DNA of 64,000 nucleotides, from positions 1 to 64,000 of the forward strand of contig JAODLY010000028.1 of NCBI GenBank assembly GCA_025464445.1, written 5' to 3'. Of the stretch, positions 41,555-49,529 are shown piece after piece. The notes below the pieces were generated by a model. It was not told the origin of the DNA. It was given only the letters and a program-made list of their open reading frames with translations, and did not search any database. The translations under genes were made by a program, and so were the position numbers. How positions within the stretch are numbered: the first letter of the stretch is position 1; each line of letters begins with the position of its first letter. The stretch comes from Rhodoglobus sp. (GTDB taxonomy: Bacteria > Actinomycetota > Actinomycetes > Actinomycetales > Microbacteriaceae).

Positions 41555-42184
41555 TCAGTCGGGTTCGGCAGCCTTGACAGGTTCAGCGGCCTCGATTGAT
41601 GACACGGCCTCCGAGTCGGTCACCGCGACGGGGGTGCCGTCGGCCTGCTCGACAACGACGGCAGGCCCGCGGTGGCCCCATGTCATCCACAGCCAGATGA
41701 GCACGCCGACGATTATCGTGCCGACCACGAAGACGAACGGACCGAGAAAAAGCGGCCCGGAGACGTTCGTGTCCGAGAGTTTGCCCGCGATGAACAGGTA
41801 GAGCACGAAGAGCGGCAGGTCGAGGACCGCCGCGATCACCACCGCGCTCAGGGTCGTCGCCCACGGCTTACGCACCCTGCCGCCCTTGAGGATCCATCCG
41901 CTGACAAGGAATCCGAGAAGCATCAGCAGCAACGAGATCACGCCGAAGACGACCCCGACAACCTGGATAACGGCGCCGGCCTGTGACAGGAAGGCGCTTA
42001 TCGACTGCACGTCGCCGAATCCGCCCGCGATTCCGCCGATCGACGCGCCGAAAACGAGCAGCAGGCCACCGCCGAGCAGCAGGAATCCGAGCCCGAGCCA
42101 GCCGAGCGCAAAGAGGAGGTGCCCGAAGATTCCCGCGAAGATTGCCGCCCCGCGCTGGCGGCCGGTGAGCATTGCTTTCTGCAT
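41555..42184 (-). CDS. integral membrane protein of unknown function
   Basis: A 209-aa protein with four predicted membrane segments (about 13-50, 65-95, 103-130, 140-165) and a C-terminal acidic tail rich in Ala, Val and Glu. No motif is recognised. It follows the hairpin at 42224-42254 and lies in the same direction as the yidC-like gene. ATG 42184. Confidence 0.75.
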   Translation of the reverse strand: MQKAMLTGRQRGAAIFAGIFGHLLFALGWLGLGFLLLGGGLLLVFGASIGGIAGGFGDVQSISAFLSQAGAVIQVVGVVFGVISLLLMLLGFLVSGWILKGGRVRKPWATTLSAVVIAAVLDLPLFVLYLFIAGKLSDTNVSGPLFLGPFVFVVGTIIVGVLIWLWMTWGHRGPAVVVEQADGTPVAVTDSEAVSSIEAAEPVKAAEPD

Positions 42185-42223
42185 GTCTCATTCATAGTGC
42201 CGGGGATGACGCGCCCACAAGCA

Positions 42224-42254
42224 GGCGGACCGCCCGGCACACGGGCGGTCCGCC
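42224..42254 (-). terminator. strong GC hairpin downstream of the yidC-like gene
   Basis: Perfect 13-bp arms GGCGGACCGCCCG and CGGGCGGTCCGCC with a 5-base loop. It starts 5 bases after the yidC-like stop (minus strand). The stem is strong, but only a weak T-rich tract follows, which is common in GC-rich actinobacteria. Confidence 0.7.
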
Positions 42255-42259
42255 GCCGG

Positions 42260-43000
42260 TCAGCTCGCCATCGTCCTGCGCAGGATCGCCCGCTCCCCCA
42301 GCGTCCACGCCGTGGTGACGGCGAGGTAGATCGTCGCCGCGAGCGGCACGAGGGCCGCGAAGACCACGGTGAGGAACGGGAGCCAGCTCAACACGGCGCC
42401 CGCGGACCGCAGTGCACCGGCGACGGGTACTACGGGTACGGGAGCCATGCGCAGTGCGGTTCGGCGCGACATCCACGCCACCGCGGCGATCGCCAGTAGC
42501 AGCCCGACAAACACGAGCAGCTGCGGCCACGCGGTGGCAGAGCCCAGCACCGCGAGCAGGGACGAGCCGAGCGAAACCCCGAACAGGTGTTCGGTGAGCA
42601 GTGCATTCGGATGGCCGGCGATGATCGCGAGCACGAACAGGCCGTAGAGCACAGAGAGCACAGGTGCCTGCAGCAGCGTCGGCAGGATCCCGCCGAACGG
42701 GGAGGCCTTCTCCTGCCGGTACAGTTCGAGCGTCTTGCGCTGCAGCAGTTGCGGGTTCTTCTTGTACTTGCGCTGCAGCTCAGCGAGTTTCGGCGCAAGC
42801 CGCCTGCGGATGATCTCCGCCCGCACCTGCGAGATGCCCACCGGTACGAGCAGTGTGCGCACAATCGTTGTCAACAGCACTATTGCGAATGCGGCGCTCG
42901 AGGTACCGCCAAACGGCTCGAGCGCTGCCGAAAGCGCAGAGATGACGTGGTACGCCCCGTCGAGCACAGCTGCGACAGGGGGAAACGAATAGAAGTTCAT
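42260..43000 (-). CDS. yidC: YidC/Oxa1 family membrane protein insertase
   Basis: A 246-aa YidC/Oxa1-type insertase with about five membrane segments, the first cytoplasmic hairpin (RLAPKLAELQRKYKKNPQLL), and ASPFGGILPTLLQAPVL after it. The conserved positive Arg of the hydrophilic groove is in TIVRTLLVP. It is shorter than canonical YidC and is probably a second copy, since rpmH/rnpA are absent. ATG 43000, with TTAGGA upstream. The DUF6412-like gene lies just upstream in the same direction. Confidence 0.87.
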   Translation of the reverse strand: MNFYSFPPVAAVLDGAYHVISALSAALEPFGGTSSAAFAIVLLTTIVRTLLVPVGISQVRAEIIRRRLAPKLAELQRKYKKNPQLLQRKTLELYRQEKASPFGGILPTLLQAPVLSVLYGLFVLAIIAGHPNALLTEHLFGVSLGSSLLAVLGSATAWPQLLVFVGLLLAIAAVAWMSRRTALRMAPVPVVPVAGALRSAGAVLSWLPFLTVVFAALVPLAATIYLAVTTAWTLGERAILRRTMAS

Positions 43001-43060
43001 GTCAGTCCTAAGGGTCGAATCGAGTGAGGGGCCATGGCCGCTCACCGTCCGACGGACTGG

Positions 43061-43354
43061 CTATGCGGCCGCGAGACCCCGCGACGGCGCCCTCGAGCGT
43101 GTGCGACCCGGAGTTGCGGGATGCCGCGGCGCGGGCATCCCCGACAGCGACTGCCTGTGCTGCCGCGCGCGGTGGCCGATGGTCACGACGCGCGAGCGGA
43201 ATCCACCACCCGAGTACCTGGCGGCGAGCAGCATCCCGACCGCGAGCACGGCGACACCGCTTGCGAGCACGGACGCGGACCCCGGTTGGGTGATCGAAGC
43301 CGCGAGCAGGGCAAGCGTCATGGCCATGACGAGCCGCTCCAGCATCCAACGCAT
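43061..43354 (-). CDS. small membrane protein (DUF6412-like)
   Basis: A 97-aa protein with two hydrophobic segments (about 6-24 and 29-45) and a basic tail containing RQSLSGMPAPRHPATPGR. This tail resembles DUF6412 proteins that accompany YidC-like genes in actinobacteria. Function is unknown. ATG 43354 or 43345 are both possible. Confidence 0.7.
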   Translation of the reverse strand: MRWMLERLVMAMTLALLAASITQPGSASVLASGVAVLAVGMLLAARYSGGGFRSRVVTIGHRARQHRQSLSGMPAPRHPATPGRTRSRAPSRGLAAA

Positions 43355-43436
43355 CCTGTGACGCTACCGCAGGATCGCACATTGGCCCCCGTAGTGTCGG
43401 CAGCGCGGCGGCATGCCGAGTCGGTACGGTTTGTGT

Positions 43437-43886
43437 ATGACCGCCTGGAGGGATGACCTCAGCCCTGCAGCGCAGGCCGACGCCGATCGCCTCATCGACT
43501 CAGCGCTCACCATCGCGAGAGCCAATCTTGCCCGCGCGAGCGAGTTCGAGCCGTTCGCGATCCTCGTCGATGAGGGTGGTCGCCTGCTCGGCACCGACTG
43601 GGACACGAGTGCGCTGGGCAAACATCCCGAGATCGAGGATGTCATCGCTGCGGCGCTCCTGCAGCTCAGGGAAATCGGGCGTACCTCCAGGGCGACGGCG
43701 CTCGTCACCAACAGCAGGCTTGCGCGGGAGAAGACCGACGCGATCGAGGTGCTCTTCGAGCACCGCGAGGGGGTCGCCCTCGTGGTGCTCCTGCCTTACA
43801 AGCGTGCGAGGTTCGGGCCGAACATCGAGTTTGGCGAGCTCTCCGCCTTTCCGGGCAGCCGCGAAGTCTGGCGCTCCGGCGGCTGA
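43437..43886 (+). CDS. conserved hypothetical protein (149 aa)
   Basis: A cytosolic-looking alpha/beta protein with no signal or membrane segment. Visible blocks are LIDSALTIARANLARASEFEPFAI and LFEHREGVALVVLLPY. I do not recognise the family. Start ATG 43437 (MTAWRDDLSP) follows a GTTTGTGT leader with no clear ribosome site, so it may be leaderless. Confidence 0.7.
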   Translation: MTAWRDDLSPAAQADADRLIDSALTIARANLARASEFEPFAILVDEGGRLLGTDWDTSALGKHPEIEDVIAAALLQLREIGRTSRATALVTNSRLAREKTDAIEVLFEHREGVALVVLLPYKRARFGPNIEFGELSAFPGSREVWRSGG

Positions 43887-43972
43887 CGCCGACGCCTCAT
43901 CGCCACGAACTGACGCGAGCCCTTCTCCTAAGTTTTACGTGCCCGAAACGCGCCGCGCGTAGCGTGATCGGC

Positions 43973-45013
43973 ATGGAATTCCATGTTCCCGCAGTCGATA
44001 TCACCGCGTGGGTGCGGGACGGGTCAGCCGGCGCGAAGGCCGCCGTCGCAGCGGCGGTGGATGTCGCGTGCCGCGAAGTCGGATTCATGCAGGTGCTCGG
44101 GCACGGCATCCCGCCGTCGGTGACGAACGGTCTCGCAAGCGCGATGGACGACTTCTTCGGTCTCGACATCGATGAGAAGAGGCTGTCCGTCACCCCGAAG
44201 GGCATCAACCGCGGCTATAGCCCGCCGAAGGCCGAATCCTTGTCGCTCTCTCTCGGGGTCGAGTCCGCAAGCAGAATGAACGACTTCTTCGAAGCGTTCA
44301 ACGTCGGCTCTGCCGCATCCGATTTCCCTCGCCTCAAGCTCGAGGGGCGCAACGACTATGCGGAGAACGTCTGGCCAGACGTGCTGAACTTCCGGCTGCG
44401 GGTCGAACGCTATTTCGCTGAGGCCAGGCGGGTCTCCCGCACGATGACGGATATCTTCGCCCAGGCGCTCGATCTCAAACCCGGCTTCTTCGACAGGTTC
44501 ACCGACCACTCGATCGATGTCCTGCGCATGAACAATTATGCGCTGCCGCCCGGCACAGTCGACCTCGATGGCGAGCTGATCGGCATGAGCGAACACACCG
44601 ACTTCGGTATCGTCACGGTGCTGTGGGCGGACCAGGTCAAGGGCCTGCAGGTGCTCGGCGCCGACGGCAGCTGGAACGACGTGAGCCCAGCGGATGACGC
44701 GTTGCTCATCAACCTCGGAGATCTCACCGCCCGCTGGACCAACGAACGCTGGCAGTCGACACTCCACCGCGTGAAGCCGCCGATCGTGAACGGCACCATC
44801 ACGCGTCGTCGATCAGCCGCCTATTTCCATGACGGCAACGCGGATGCCGTCATCTCGGCCATCCCGAGCTGCGTGCTCGACGGCGCCGAGCCGCTCTACC
44901 CGCCGATCACGGTGACGGAGCACATCGCCGCAAAGCTCGCCGGCTCGCGCGCCGGACAGTCGAACACCGGCGCCACGCGCGAGGCCGCCCGAGTGCTCGC
45001 GGCGAAGCAGTAG
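43973..45013 (+). CDS. isopenicillin N synthase family 2-oxoglutarate/Fe(II) oxygenase
   Basis: A 346-aa double-stranded beta-helix oxygenase. The N-terminal DIOX_N region has GFMQVLGHGIP. The iron-binding HxD is SEHTDFG (His208, Asp210), the distal His is in TLHRVKPP (His265), and the 2-oxoglutarate RxS is at 279-281. Members hydroxylate or oxidise varied small molecules. It stands alone with no biosynthetic neighbours, so a substrate cannot be proposed. ATG 43973 has no clear ribosome site. Confidence 0.88.
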   Translation: MEFHVPAVDITAWVRDGSAGAKAAVAAAVDVACREVGFMQVLGHGIPPSVTNGLASAMDDFFGLDIDEKRLSVTPKGINRGYSPPKAESLSLSLGVESASRMNDFFEAFNVGSAASDFPRLKLEGRNDYAENVWPDVLNFRLRVERYFAEARRVSRTMTDIFAQALDLKPGFFDRFTDHSIDVLRMNNYALPPGTVDLDGELIGMSEHTDFGIVTVLWADQVKGLQVLGADGSWNDVSPADDALLINLGDLTARWTNERWQSTLHRVKPPIVNGTITRRRSAAYFHDGNADAVISAIPSCVLDGAEPLYPPITVTEHIAAKLAGSRAGQSNTGATREAARVLAAKQ

Positions 45014-45153
45014 GGGCGCTCCCCCGCCGCTCGGCGGCTCCCCGCCTCACCCCCCGCCGCCCGGCGACTCCTCCCCCACCTGACCCTCGGCGCCCGGCGA
45101 CTCCCTTCCCGGCCCTCGCACCGTCGAACGCTCCTAGCGCCTCCATCTTCGAA

Positions 45154-45216
45154 ACGCTCTTCGGAATCAGCACATTTGTTAGGAGCCCTCACAAATGTGC
45201 TGATTCCCAAGAGCGT
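45154..45216. repeat. 63-bp palindrome (26-bp arms)
   Basis: Arms at 45154-45179 and 45191-45216 pair over 26 bp with one mismatch and an 11-base loop. The core GAATCAGCACATTTGT is AT-richer than its surroundings. It lies downstream of the oxygenase gene. A terminator is possible, but no T-tract follows, and the form matches the other palindromes in the window. Confidence 0.8.
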
Positions 45217-45270
45217 ATTGGGGAAGGTACCGGAGCTGGAATCCGAACCGGGTTGCAGCCACCTGGGCGA

Positions 45271-45315
45271 GTCGAGGAGGGGCGGGTCGAGGAGCGGCGA
45301 GTCGAGGAGCGGCGG
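45271..45315 (+). repeat. 15-bp tandem repeat, 3 copies
   Basis: GTCGAGGAGGGGCGG, GTCGAGGAGCGGCGA and GTCGAGGAGCGGCGG lie head to tail, followed by a partial fourth copy (GTCGC). GC-rich minisatellite upstream of the NUDIX gene. Confidence 0.85.
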
Positions 45316-45389
45316 GTCGCAGGGCCGCCGGGTGGGCGGGGTGGGCAGGCGGGCCGCGCCGTGACAGCCGCCAAGGGTAACGTCGAGTC

Positions 45390-45863
45390 GTGGCGGAGAC
45401 TAGCGCGGGCATCCTGCTGTACCGGCAGCGGCAGCAACTCGAGGTGTGGATCGCCCACATGGGCGGTCCATTCTGGGCCCGCAAGGATGCCGCGGCCTGG
45501 TCCATCCCGAAAGGGCTCTACATCGCCGGGGAGGCGCCGCTCGCCGCCGCGCTCCGCGAGTTCGAGGAGGAGATCGGCGCGCCCCCGCCAGCAGTCGACT
45601 ACGAGCTGCTCGGCGAGTTCCGCCAGCCGTCCGGCAAGGTCATCACCGTGTTCGCCGCCGACACCGACTTTGCTGTCGAAAAACTACTGAGCAACACTTT
45701 CAGCATCGAGTGGCCCCCGCGGTCGGGAAGAATGCAGGATTTCGCCGAGATCGACGATGCGCGCTGGGTCGGTGTCGAGACCGCCAGGCAGAAGCTCGTG
45801 AAAGGCCAGCTGCCGCTGCTCGACGCACTGCTCGTGAGGCTGGCCCGACCACCCGGCGGTTGA
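45390..45863 (+). CDS. NUDIX domain-containing hydrolase
   Basis: A 157-aa protein with a complete Nudix box at residues 42-63 (G-x5-E-x7-REFEEEIG), the metal site for hydrolysing nucleoside diphosphates linked to another moiety. The rest matches the MutT/DUF4916-like sub-group with AGILLYRQRQQLEVWIAHMGG at the start. GTG start at 45390 follows the repeat-rich region. The UvrA-like gene begins 33 bases downstream, in the same direction. Confidence 0.88.
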   Translation: MAETSAGILLYRQRQQLEVWIAHMGGPFWARKDAAAWSIPKGLYIAGEAPLAAALREFEEEIGAPPPAVDYELLGEFRQPSGKVITVFAADTDFAVEKLLSNTFSIEWPPRSGRMQDFAEIDDARWVGVETARQKLVKGQLPLLDALLVRLARPPGG

Positions 45864-45896
45864 GCAGTTGGCTCGAGGTCGGCGGCATCTGGCAAA

Positions 45897-48182
45897 GTGG
45901 ACACCGTGAACACGCCTGGCACCGAACAGACAGCCGATTCCCATGACGTCATCCGGGTGCGCGGCGCCCGGGAGAACAACCTGCGCGACATCTCTCTGGA
46001 CATCCCGAAGCGCAGGCTCACGGTGTTCACCGGGGTCTCCGGATCCGGCAAGTCCAGCCTCGTCTTCGGCACGATCGCGGCCGAATCCCAGCGGCTCATC
46101 AACGAGACGTACAGCGCGTTCCTCCAGGGATTCATGCCCAACGTCGGGCGACCAGATGTCGACTCGCTGCAGAATCTCAGCGCCGCGATAGTGGTGGACC
46201 AGGAGCGGATGGGTGCCAACTCGCGCTCGACCCTCGGCACCGCGACCGACGTGAACGCGATGCTACGCATTGTGTTCAGCAGGCTCGGCGAACCGCACAT
46301 CGGGCCGTCGTTCTACTTCGGTTTCAATGCACCCGAAGGCATGTGCCCGGCCTGCGAAGGGCTCGGCCACGTCACCGACATCGACCTCGACGAGCTGTTC
46401 GACAAGGACAAGAGCCTCAGCGAGGGAGCCATCACCATTCCCGGCTACAGCGCAGACGGCTGGCTCGTGCGCACGTTCACGGAGTCCGGGTTCGTTCCGG
46501 GCGATGTGAAAATCAAAGACTTCACCGAGCAGCAGCTGCAGGACTTCCTCTACAAAGAGCAGGTGAAGGTCAAGGTGGAGAGCTTCAACCTCACCTACCA
46601 GGGGCTCGTGCCCAAAGTGCAGGCGAGCATCCTGTCGAAAGACAAAGACTCCGTGCAGCCGCACATCCGCGCGTTCATCGACCGAGCCGTGACATTCAAG
46701 GAATGCCCCGAGTGTGGGGGCACTCGACTCAATGCGGCCGCCCGCTCCTCGAAAATCGCCGGTGCCAGCATCGCCGATGCGTCGAAAATGCAGATCAACG
46801 AACTCGCCGAGTTCGTCCGCGCGATCTCCGATGCGGCGGTGGCGCCGCTCATCGCCACACTGCAGCAGACTCTCGACTCGCTCGTCGAGATCGGGCTGGG
46901 CTACCTGAGCCTCGACCGCACCTCGGGCTCCCTCTCCGGCGGTGAGGCGCAGCGCGTGAAGATGGTGCGCCACCTCGGGTCCAGCCTCACCGACGTCAGC
47001 TACATCTTCGATGAGCCGACCATCGGCCTGCACCCGCACGACATCCAGCGCCTGAACAGCCTGCTGCTTCGCCTGCGCGACAAAGGCAACACCGTGCTCG
47101 TCGTCGAGCACAAGCCGGAAACCATCTCGATCGCCGACCACGTGGTCGACCTCGGGCCGCGAGCCGGCGTCAACGGCGGCGAGATCCAATTCGAAGGCAC
47201 TGTCGAAGACCTGCGCAAGAGCGGAACACTCACCGGCAAGCACCTCGACGACAGGGCGAAGCTGCGGGATGCCCCCCGCAAGGCAAAGGGTGCGCTCGAG
47301 ATCCGCGGCGCGACGTTGCACAACCTCAAGGCCGTGGACGTCGACATCCCGCTCGGCGTGCTGACCGTCATCACCGGGGTTGCCGGGTCGGGCAAGAGCT
47401 CGCTGATCCACGGGTCGATCCCGAAGAGTGCGAATGTCAACACCGTCGACCAGGCGCCGATCAGGGGGTCGCGACGCAGCAATCCCGCCACCTACACGGG
47501 GTTGCTCGACCCGATCCGAGCGGCATTCGCGAAGGCGAACGGCGTGAAACCCGCCCTGTTCAGCGCGAACTCGGAGGGCGCCTGCCCGAACTGCAACGGC
47601 AATGGCGTGATCTACTCCGACCTTGCCCTGATGGCCGGTGTCGCGACCGTGTGCGAACTGTGCGAGGGCAAACGGTTCCAGCAGGCGGTGCTCGAATACA
47701 AGCTCGACGGCAAGAACATCGCCGAGGTGCTCGCCCTCTCGGTGACAGAGGCCCGTGACTTCTTCGGATCCGGCCCGGCACACGCCATCCTCGATCGCAT
47801 GGTGGATGTCGGGCTCGGCTACATCGGGCTCGGGCAGCCACTGACCACACTCTCCGGCGGGGAGCGGCAGCGGCTCAAGCTCGCCATCCACATGGCCGAC
47901 AAGGGCGGCATCTACGTGCTCGACGAGCCGACGACCGGCCTTCACCTCGCCGATGTCGAGCAGATGCTCGCCCTGTTCGACAGGCTCGTCGACGCGGGCA
48001 AGACGGTGATCGTGATCGAGCATCACCAGGCCGTCATGGCACACGCCGACTGGATAGTCGACATCGGGCCCGGCGCGGGGCAGGACGGCGGCAGGATCGT
48101 CTTCGAAGGCACCCCTGCTGCGATCGTCGCCGATGCCACGACGCTGACCGGGCAGCACCTCAGGCAGTACGTCGGGGCCTGA
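45897..48182 (+). CDS. UvrA-like ABC ATPase (short, stand-alone UvrA paralogue)
   Basis: A 761-aa UvrA-family protein with two ABC domains: Walker A GVSGSGKSS and GVAGSGKSS, signatures LSGGEAQR and LSGGERQR, Walker B IFDEPTIGLH and VLDEPTTGLH. Zinc modules are CPAC/CPEC and CPNC/CELC. Canonical UvrA is about 950 aa; the missing length falls in the UvrB-binding and insertion region, as in UvrA2/drug-resistance-type paralogues. Not adjacent to uvrB or uvrC. It probably binds damaged or drug-modified DNA, but this is not shown. GTG start at 45897. Confidence 0.87.
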   Translation: MDTVNTPGTEQTADSHDVIRVRGARENNLRDISLDIPKRRLTVFTGVSGSGKSSLVFGTIAAESQRLINETYSAFLQGFMPNVGRPDVDSLQNLSAAIVVDQERMGANSRSTLGTATDVNAMLRIVFSRLGEPHIGPSFYFGFNAPEGMCPACEGLGHVTDIDLDELFDKDKSLSEGAITIPGYSADGWLVRTFTESGFVPGDVKIKDFTEQQLQDFLYKEQVKVKVESFNLTYQGLVPKVQASILSKDKDSVQPHIRAFIDRAVTFKECPECGGTRLNAAARSSKIAGASIADASKMQINELAEFVRAISDAAVAPLIATLQQTLDSLVEIGLGYLSLDRTSGSLSGGEAQRVKMVRHLGSSLTDVSYIFDEPTIGLHPHDIQRLNSLLLRLRDKGNTVLVVEHKPETISIADHVVDLGPRAGVNGGEIQFEGTVEDLRKSGTLTGKHLDDRAKLRDAPRKAKGALEIRGATLHNLKAVDVDIPLGVLTVITGVAGSGKSSLIHGSIPKSANVNTVDQAPIRGSRRSNPATYTGLLDPIRAAFAKANGVKPALFSANSEGACPNCNGNGVIYSDLALMAGVATVCELCEGKRFQQAVLEYKLDGKNIAEVLALSVTEARDFFGSGPAHAILDRMVDVGLGYIGLGQPLTTLSGGERQRLKLAIHMADKGGIYVLDEPTTGLHLADVEQMLALFDRLVDAGKTVIVIEHHQAVMAHADWIVDIGPGAGQDGGRIVFEGTPAAIVADATTLTGQHLRQYVGA

Positions 48183-48186
48183 TGCC

Positions 48187-49005
48187 CTAGATCGCCCCGG
48201 TTAGCGCGATGCTCAGCGTCGAAAAGTTCGTTCCCGCGAGCTCCAGCGCGCCAATGCCGGAAGTGCCGACATCGAAGCGCACCCCGATGCCGCAGCTGGC
48301 GCCGGCGGCGAGAGCAGCGGTGCAGGTGTTCGTCACGATGGTGAACGAGGGGTCGCCGGTTATCACGATGCCCGTGATGACGGCGTCGATCGTGCCCACA
48401 TTGGTGATGTCGACGATCTCCTGGGCGCCGTCCGCGATGCTCAACGACGATGCGGAGCTTGCCAGAACCGTCCACGGTGCGAAGTCGATCCCGATCGCGA
48501 CCGCGTTGGTGTTGCTTCCCTGCGCGGTCGCCACGGTGCTGAAGCCGACCGCGGACGAAGTGACCGTGACCGGGATCAGGCAACTCGCGCCGGGGGCGAG
48601 GATTCCCGCGCAACCCGGGCCGAGTGACAGGCCGGGTATGGACGTCGAGAGGGTCGCGACGATATCGATCGCGTCCACCGCCGACACGTTGGTGACGATC
48701 AGGTTCTGGGAGCCGGGCGCAGTAAAAGTGACGGGCGCCGCGGCGATAGTGGCTTGCGGCACCGCGCCGCCGCCCCCGCCGCTCGAGCCGCCCGCCGATG
48801 TCTGGCAGGCCATCGCGGCACGCGCATCCGAAACCGGGCCCGCGAGGCCGAAGCCGAGCCCGAGGAGCAGGATGGTCACCAACATGGTCGAGCCCCGTCG
48901 CCGACGCCCGTGCGGCAACACGAGTGCCACGCCCGCCATCACGGCCAGGATGGCCAGGATCAGGAGCGGCAGCGGAGACGCGCCCGTCGCCGCCAGGTCA
49001 CACAT
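48187..49005 (-). CDS. choice-of-anchor-D-like surface protein with a sorting-signal-like N-terminus
   Basis: A protein of about 272 aa with two repeated beta-sandwich-like domains (residues about 90-175 and 180-270), each with ITNVGTIDAVITGI- or VTNVSAVDAIDIVA-type blocks and a Cys pair. This resembles ASH/choice-of-anchor D domains. The N-terminus is odd: MCDLAATGASPLPLLIL, a long hydrophobic run and RRRRG look like a C-terminal LPxTG-type sorting signal, followed by a second hydrophobic run (MLVTILLLGLGFGLA) and ARA that resembles a signal peptide. ATGs at 49059, 49005 and 48885 are all possible starts. Confidence 0.65.
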   Translation of the reverse strand: MCDLAATGASPLPLLILAILAVMAGVALVLPHGRRRRGSTMLVTILLLGLGFGLAGPVSDARAAMACQTSAGGSSGGGGGAVPQATIAAAPVTFTAPGSQNLIVTNVSAVDAIDIVATLSTSIPGLSLGPGCAGILAPGASCLIPVTVTSSAVGFSTVATAQGSNTNAVAIGIDFAPWTVLASSASSLSIADGAQEIVDITNVGTIDAVITGIVITGDPSFTIVTNTCTAALAAGASCGIGVRFDVGTSGIGALELAGTNFSTLSIALTGAI

Positions 49006-49103
49006 CGATGGGTTCCGCCGGTCTCCGCACGGGACCACTCTGGTGGACAACACGGGCATTGCCGGCGACCATCAGGGAGTGTCGCCGGAGTAGGCTGCGG
49101 GCC

Positions 49104-49526
49104 ATGAATGCTCCCTCGATCAACTACATCGCCGTCATCCTTGCGACTGTGTCGTCCATGGTCATCGGCTCCATCTGGTACACCCCCAGGGTGTTCGGCA
49201 AGTATTGGATGAAGGCCGCTGGCGTCACCCCGTCCGGCAACGCCAGGGACGCGGTGCGACCCATCCTGATCACCGTTGTCGTGAGTTTCATCACCGCATG
49301 GGTGCTCGCGGGAGCCGTCGCGATCTCGTTCGCTTTCTACGGCGGCAGCTTCCTCGTCAATGCGCTCCTGACCGGGCTGATCCTCTGGGCTGGCTTCACC
49401 GCCGCGCGCTTCATCACGCACGACGCGTTCGATGGCAGGCCGACCGGGCTCACGGTGCTCAACGTCGCCCATGAGTTCGTGACCATCATGGTCATGGCGC
49501 TGATCATCGGGGTCTGGCCGGCGTAG
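49104..49526 (+). CDS. DUF1761 domain-containing membrane protein
   Basis: A 140-aa protein with four hydrophobic segments. INYIAVILATVSSMVIGSIWYTPRVFGKYW at the start is the DUF1761 pattern. Function is unknown. ATG 49104; the frame upstream has no ribosome site. The PLP decarboxylase gene starts 3 bases after its stop, so they are co-transcribed. Confidence 0.85.
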   Translation: MNAPSINYIAVILATVSSMVIGSIWYTPRVFGKYWMKAAGVTPSGNARDAVRPILITVVVSFITAWVLAGAVAISFAFYGGSFLVNALLTGLILWAGFTAARFITHDAFDGRPTGLTVLNVAHEFVTIMVMALIIGVWPA

Positions 49527-49529
49527 CAG

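Larger units (their letters stand above)
45014..45389. other. 375-bp gene-free, repeat-rich region
   Basis: No gene is supported. Left part: degenerate GC-rich repeats of a GCCCGGCGACTCC-type unit (about 45020-45112). Middle: a 63-bp palindrome (45154-45216). Right part: a 15-bp tandem repeat (45271-45315) followed by GC-rich sequence. It separates the oxygenase and NUDIX genes. Confidence 0.75.

Noticed and set aside
46263..48158. 631-codon open frame on the minus strand across the UvrA-like gene
   Set aside because: Antisense shadow; the plus strand encodes the full ABC and zinc motifs.
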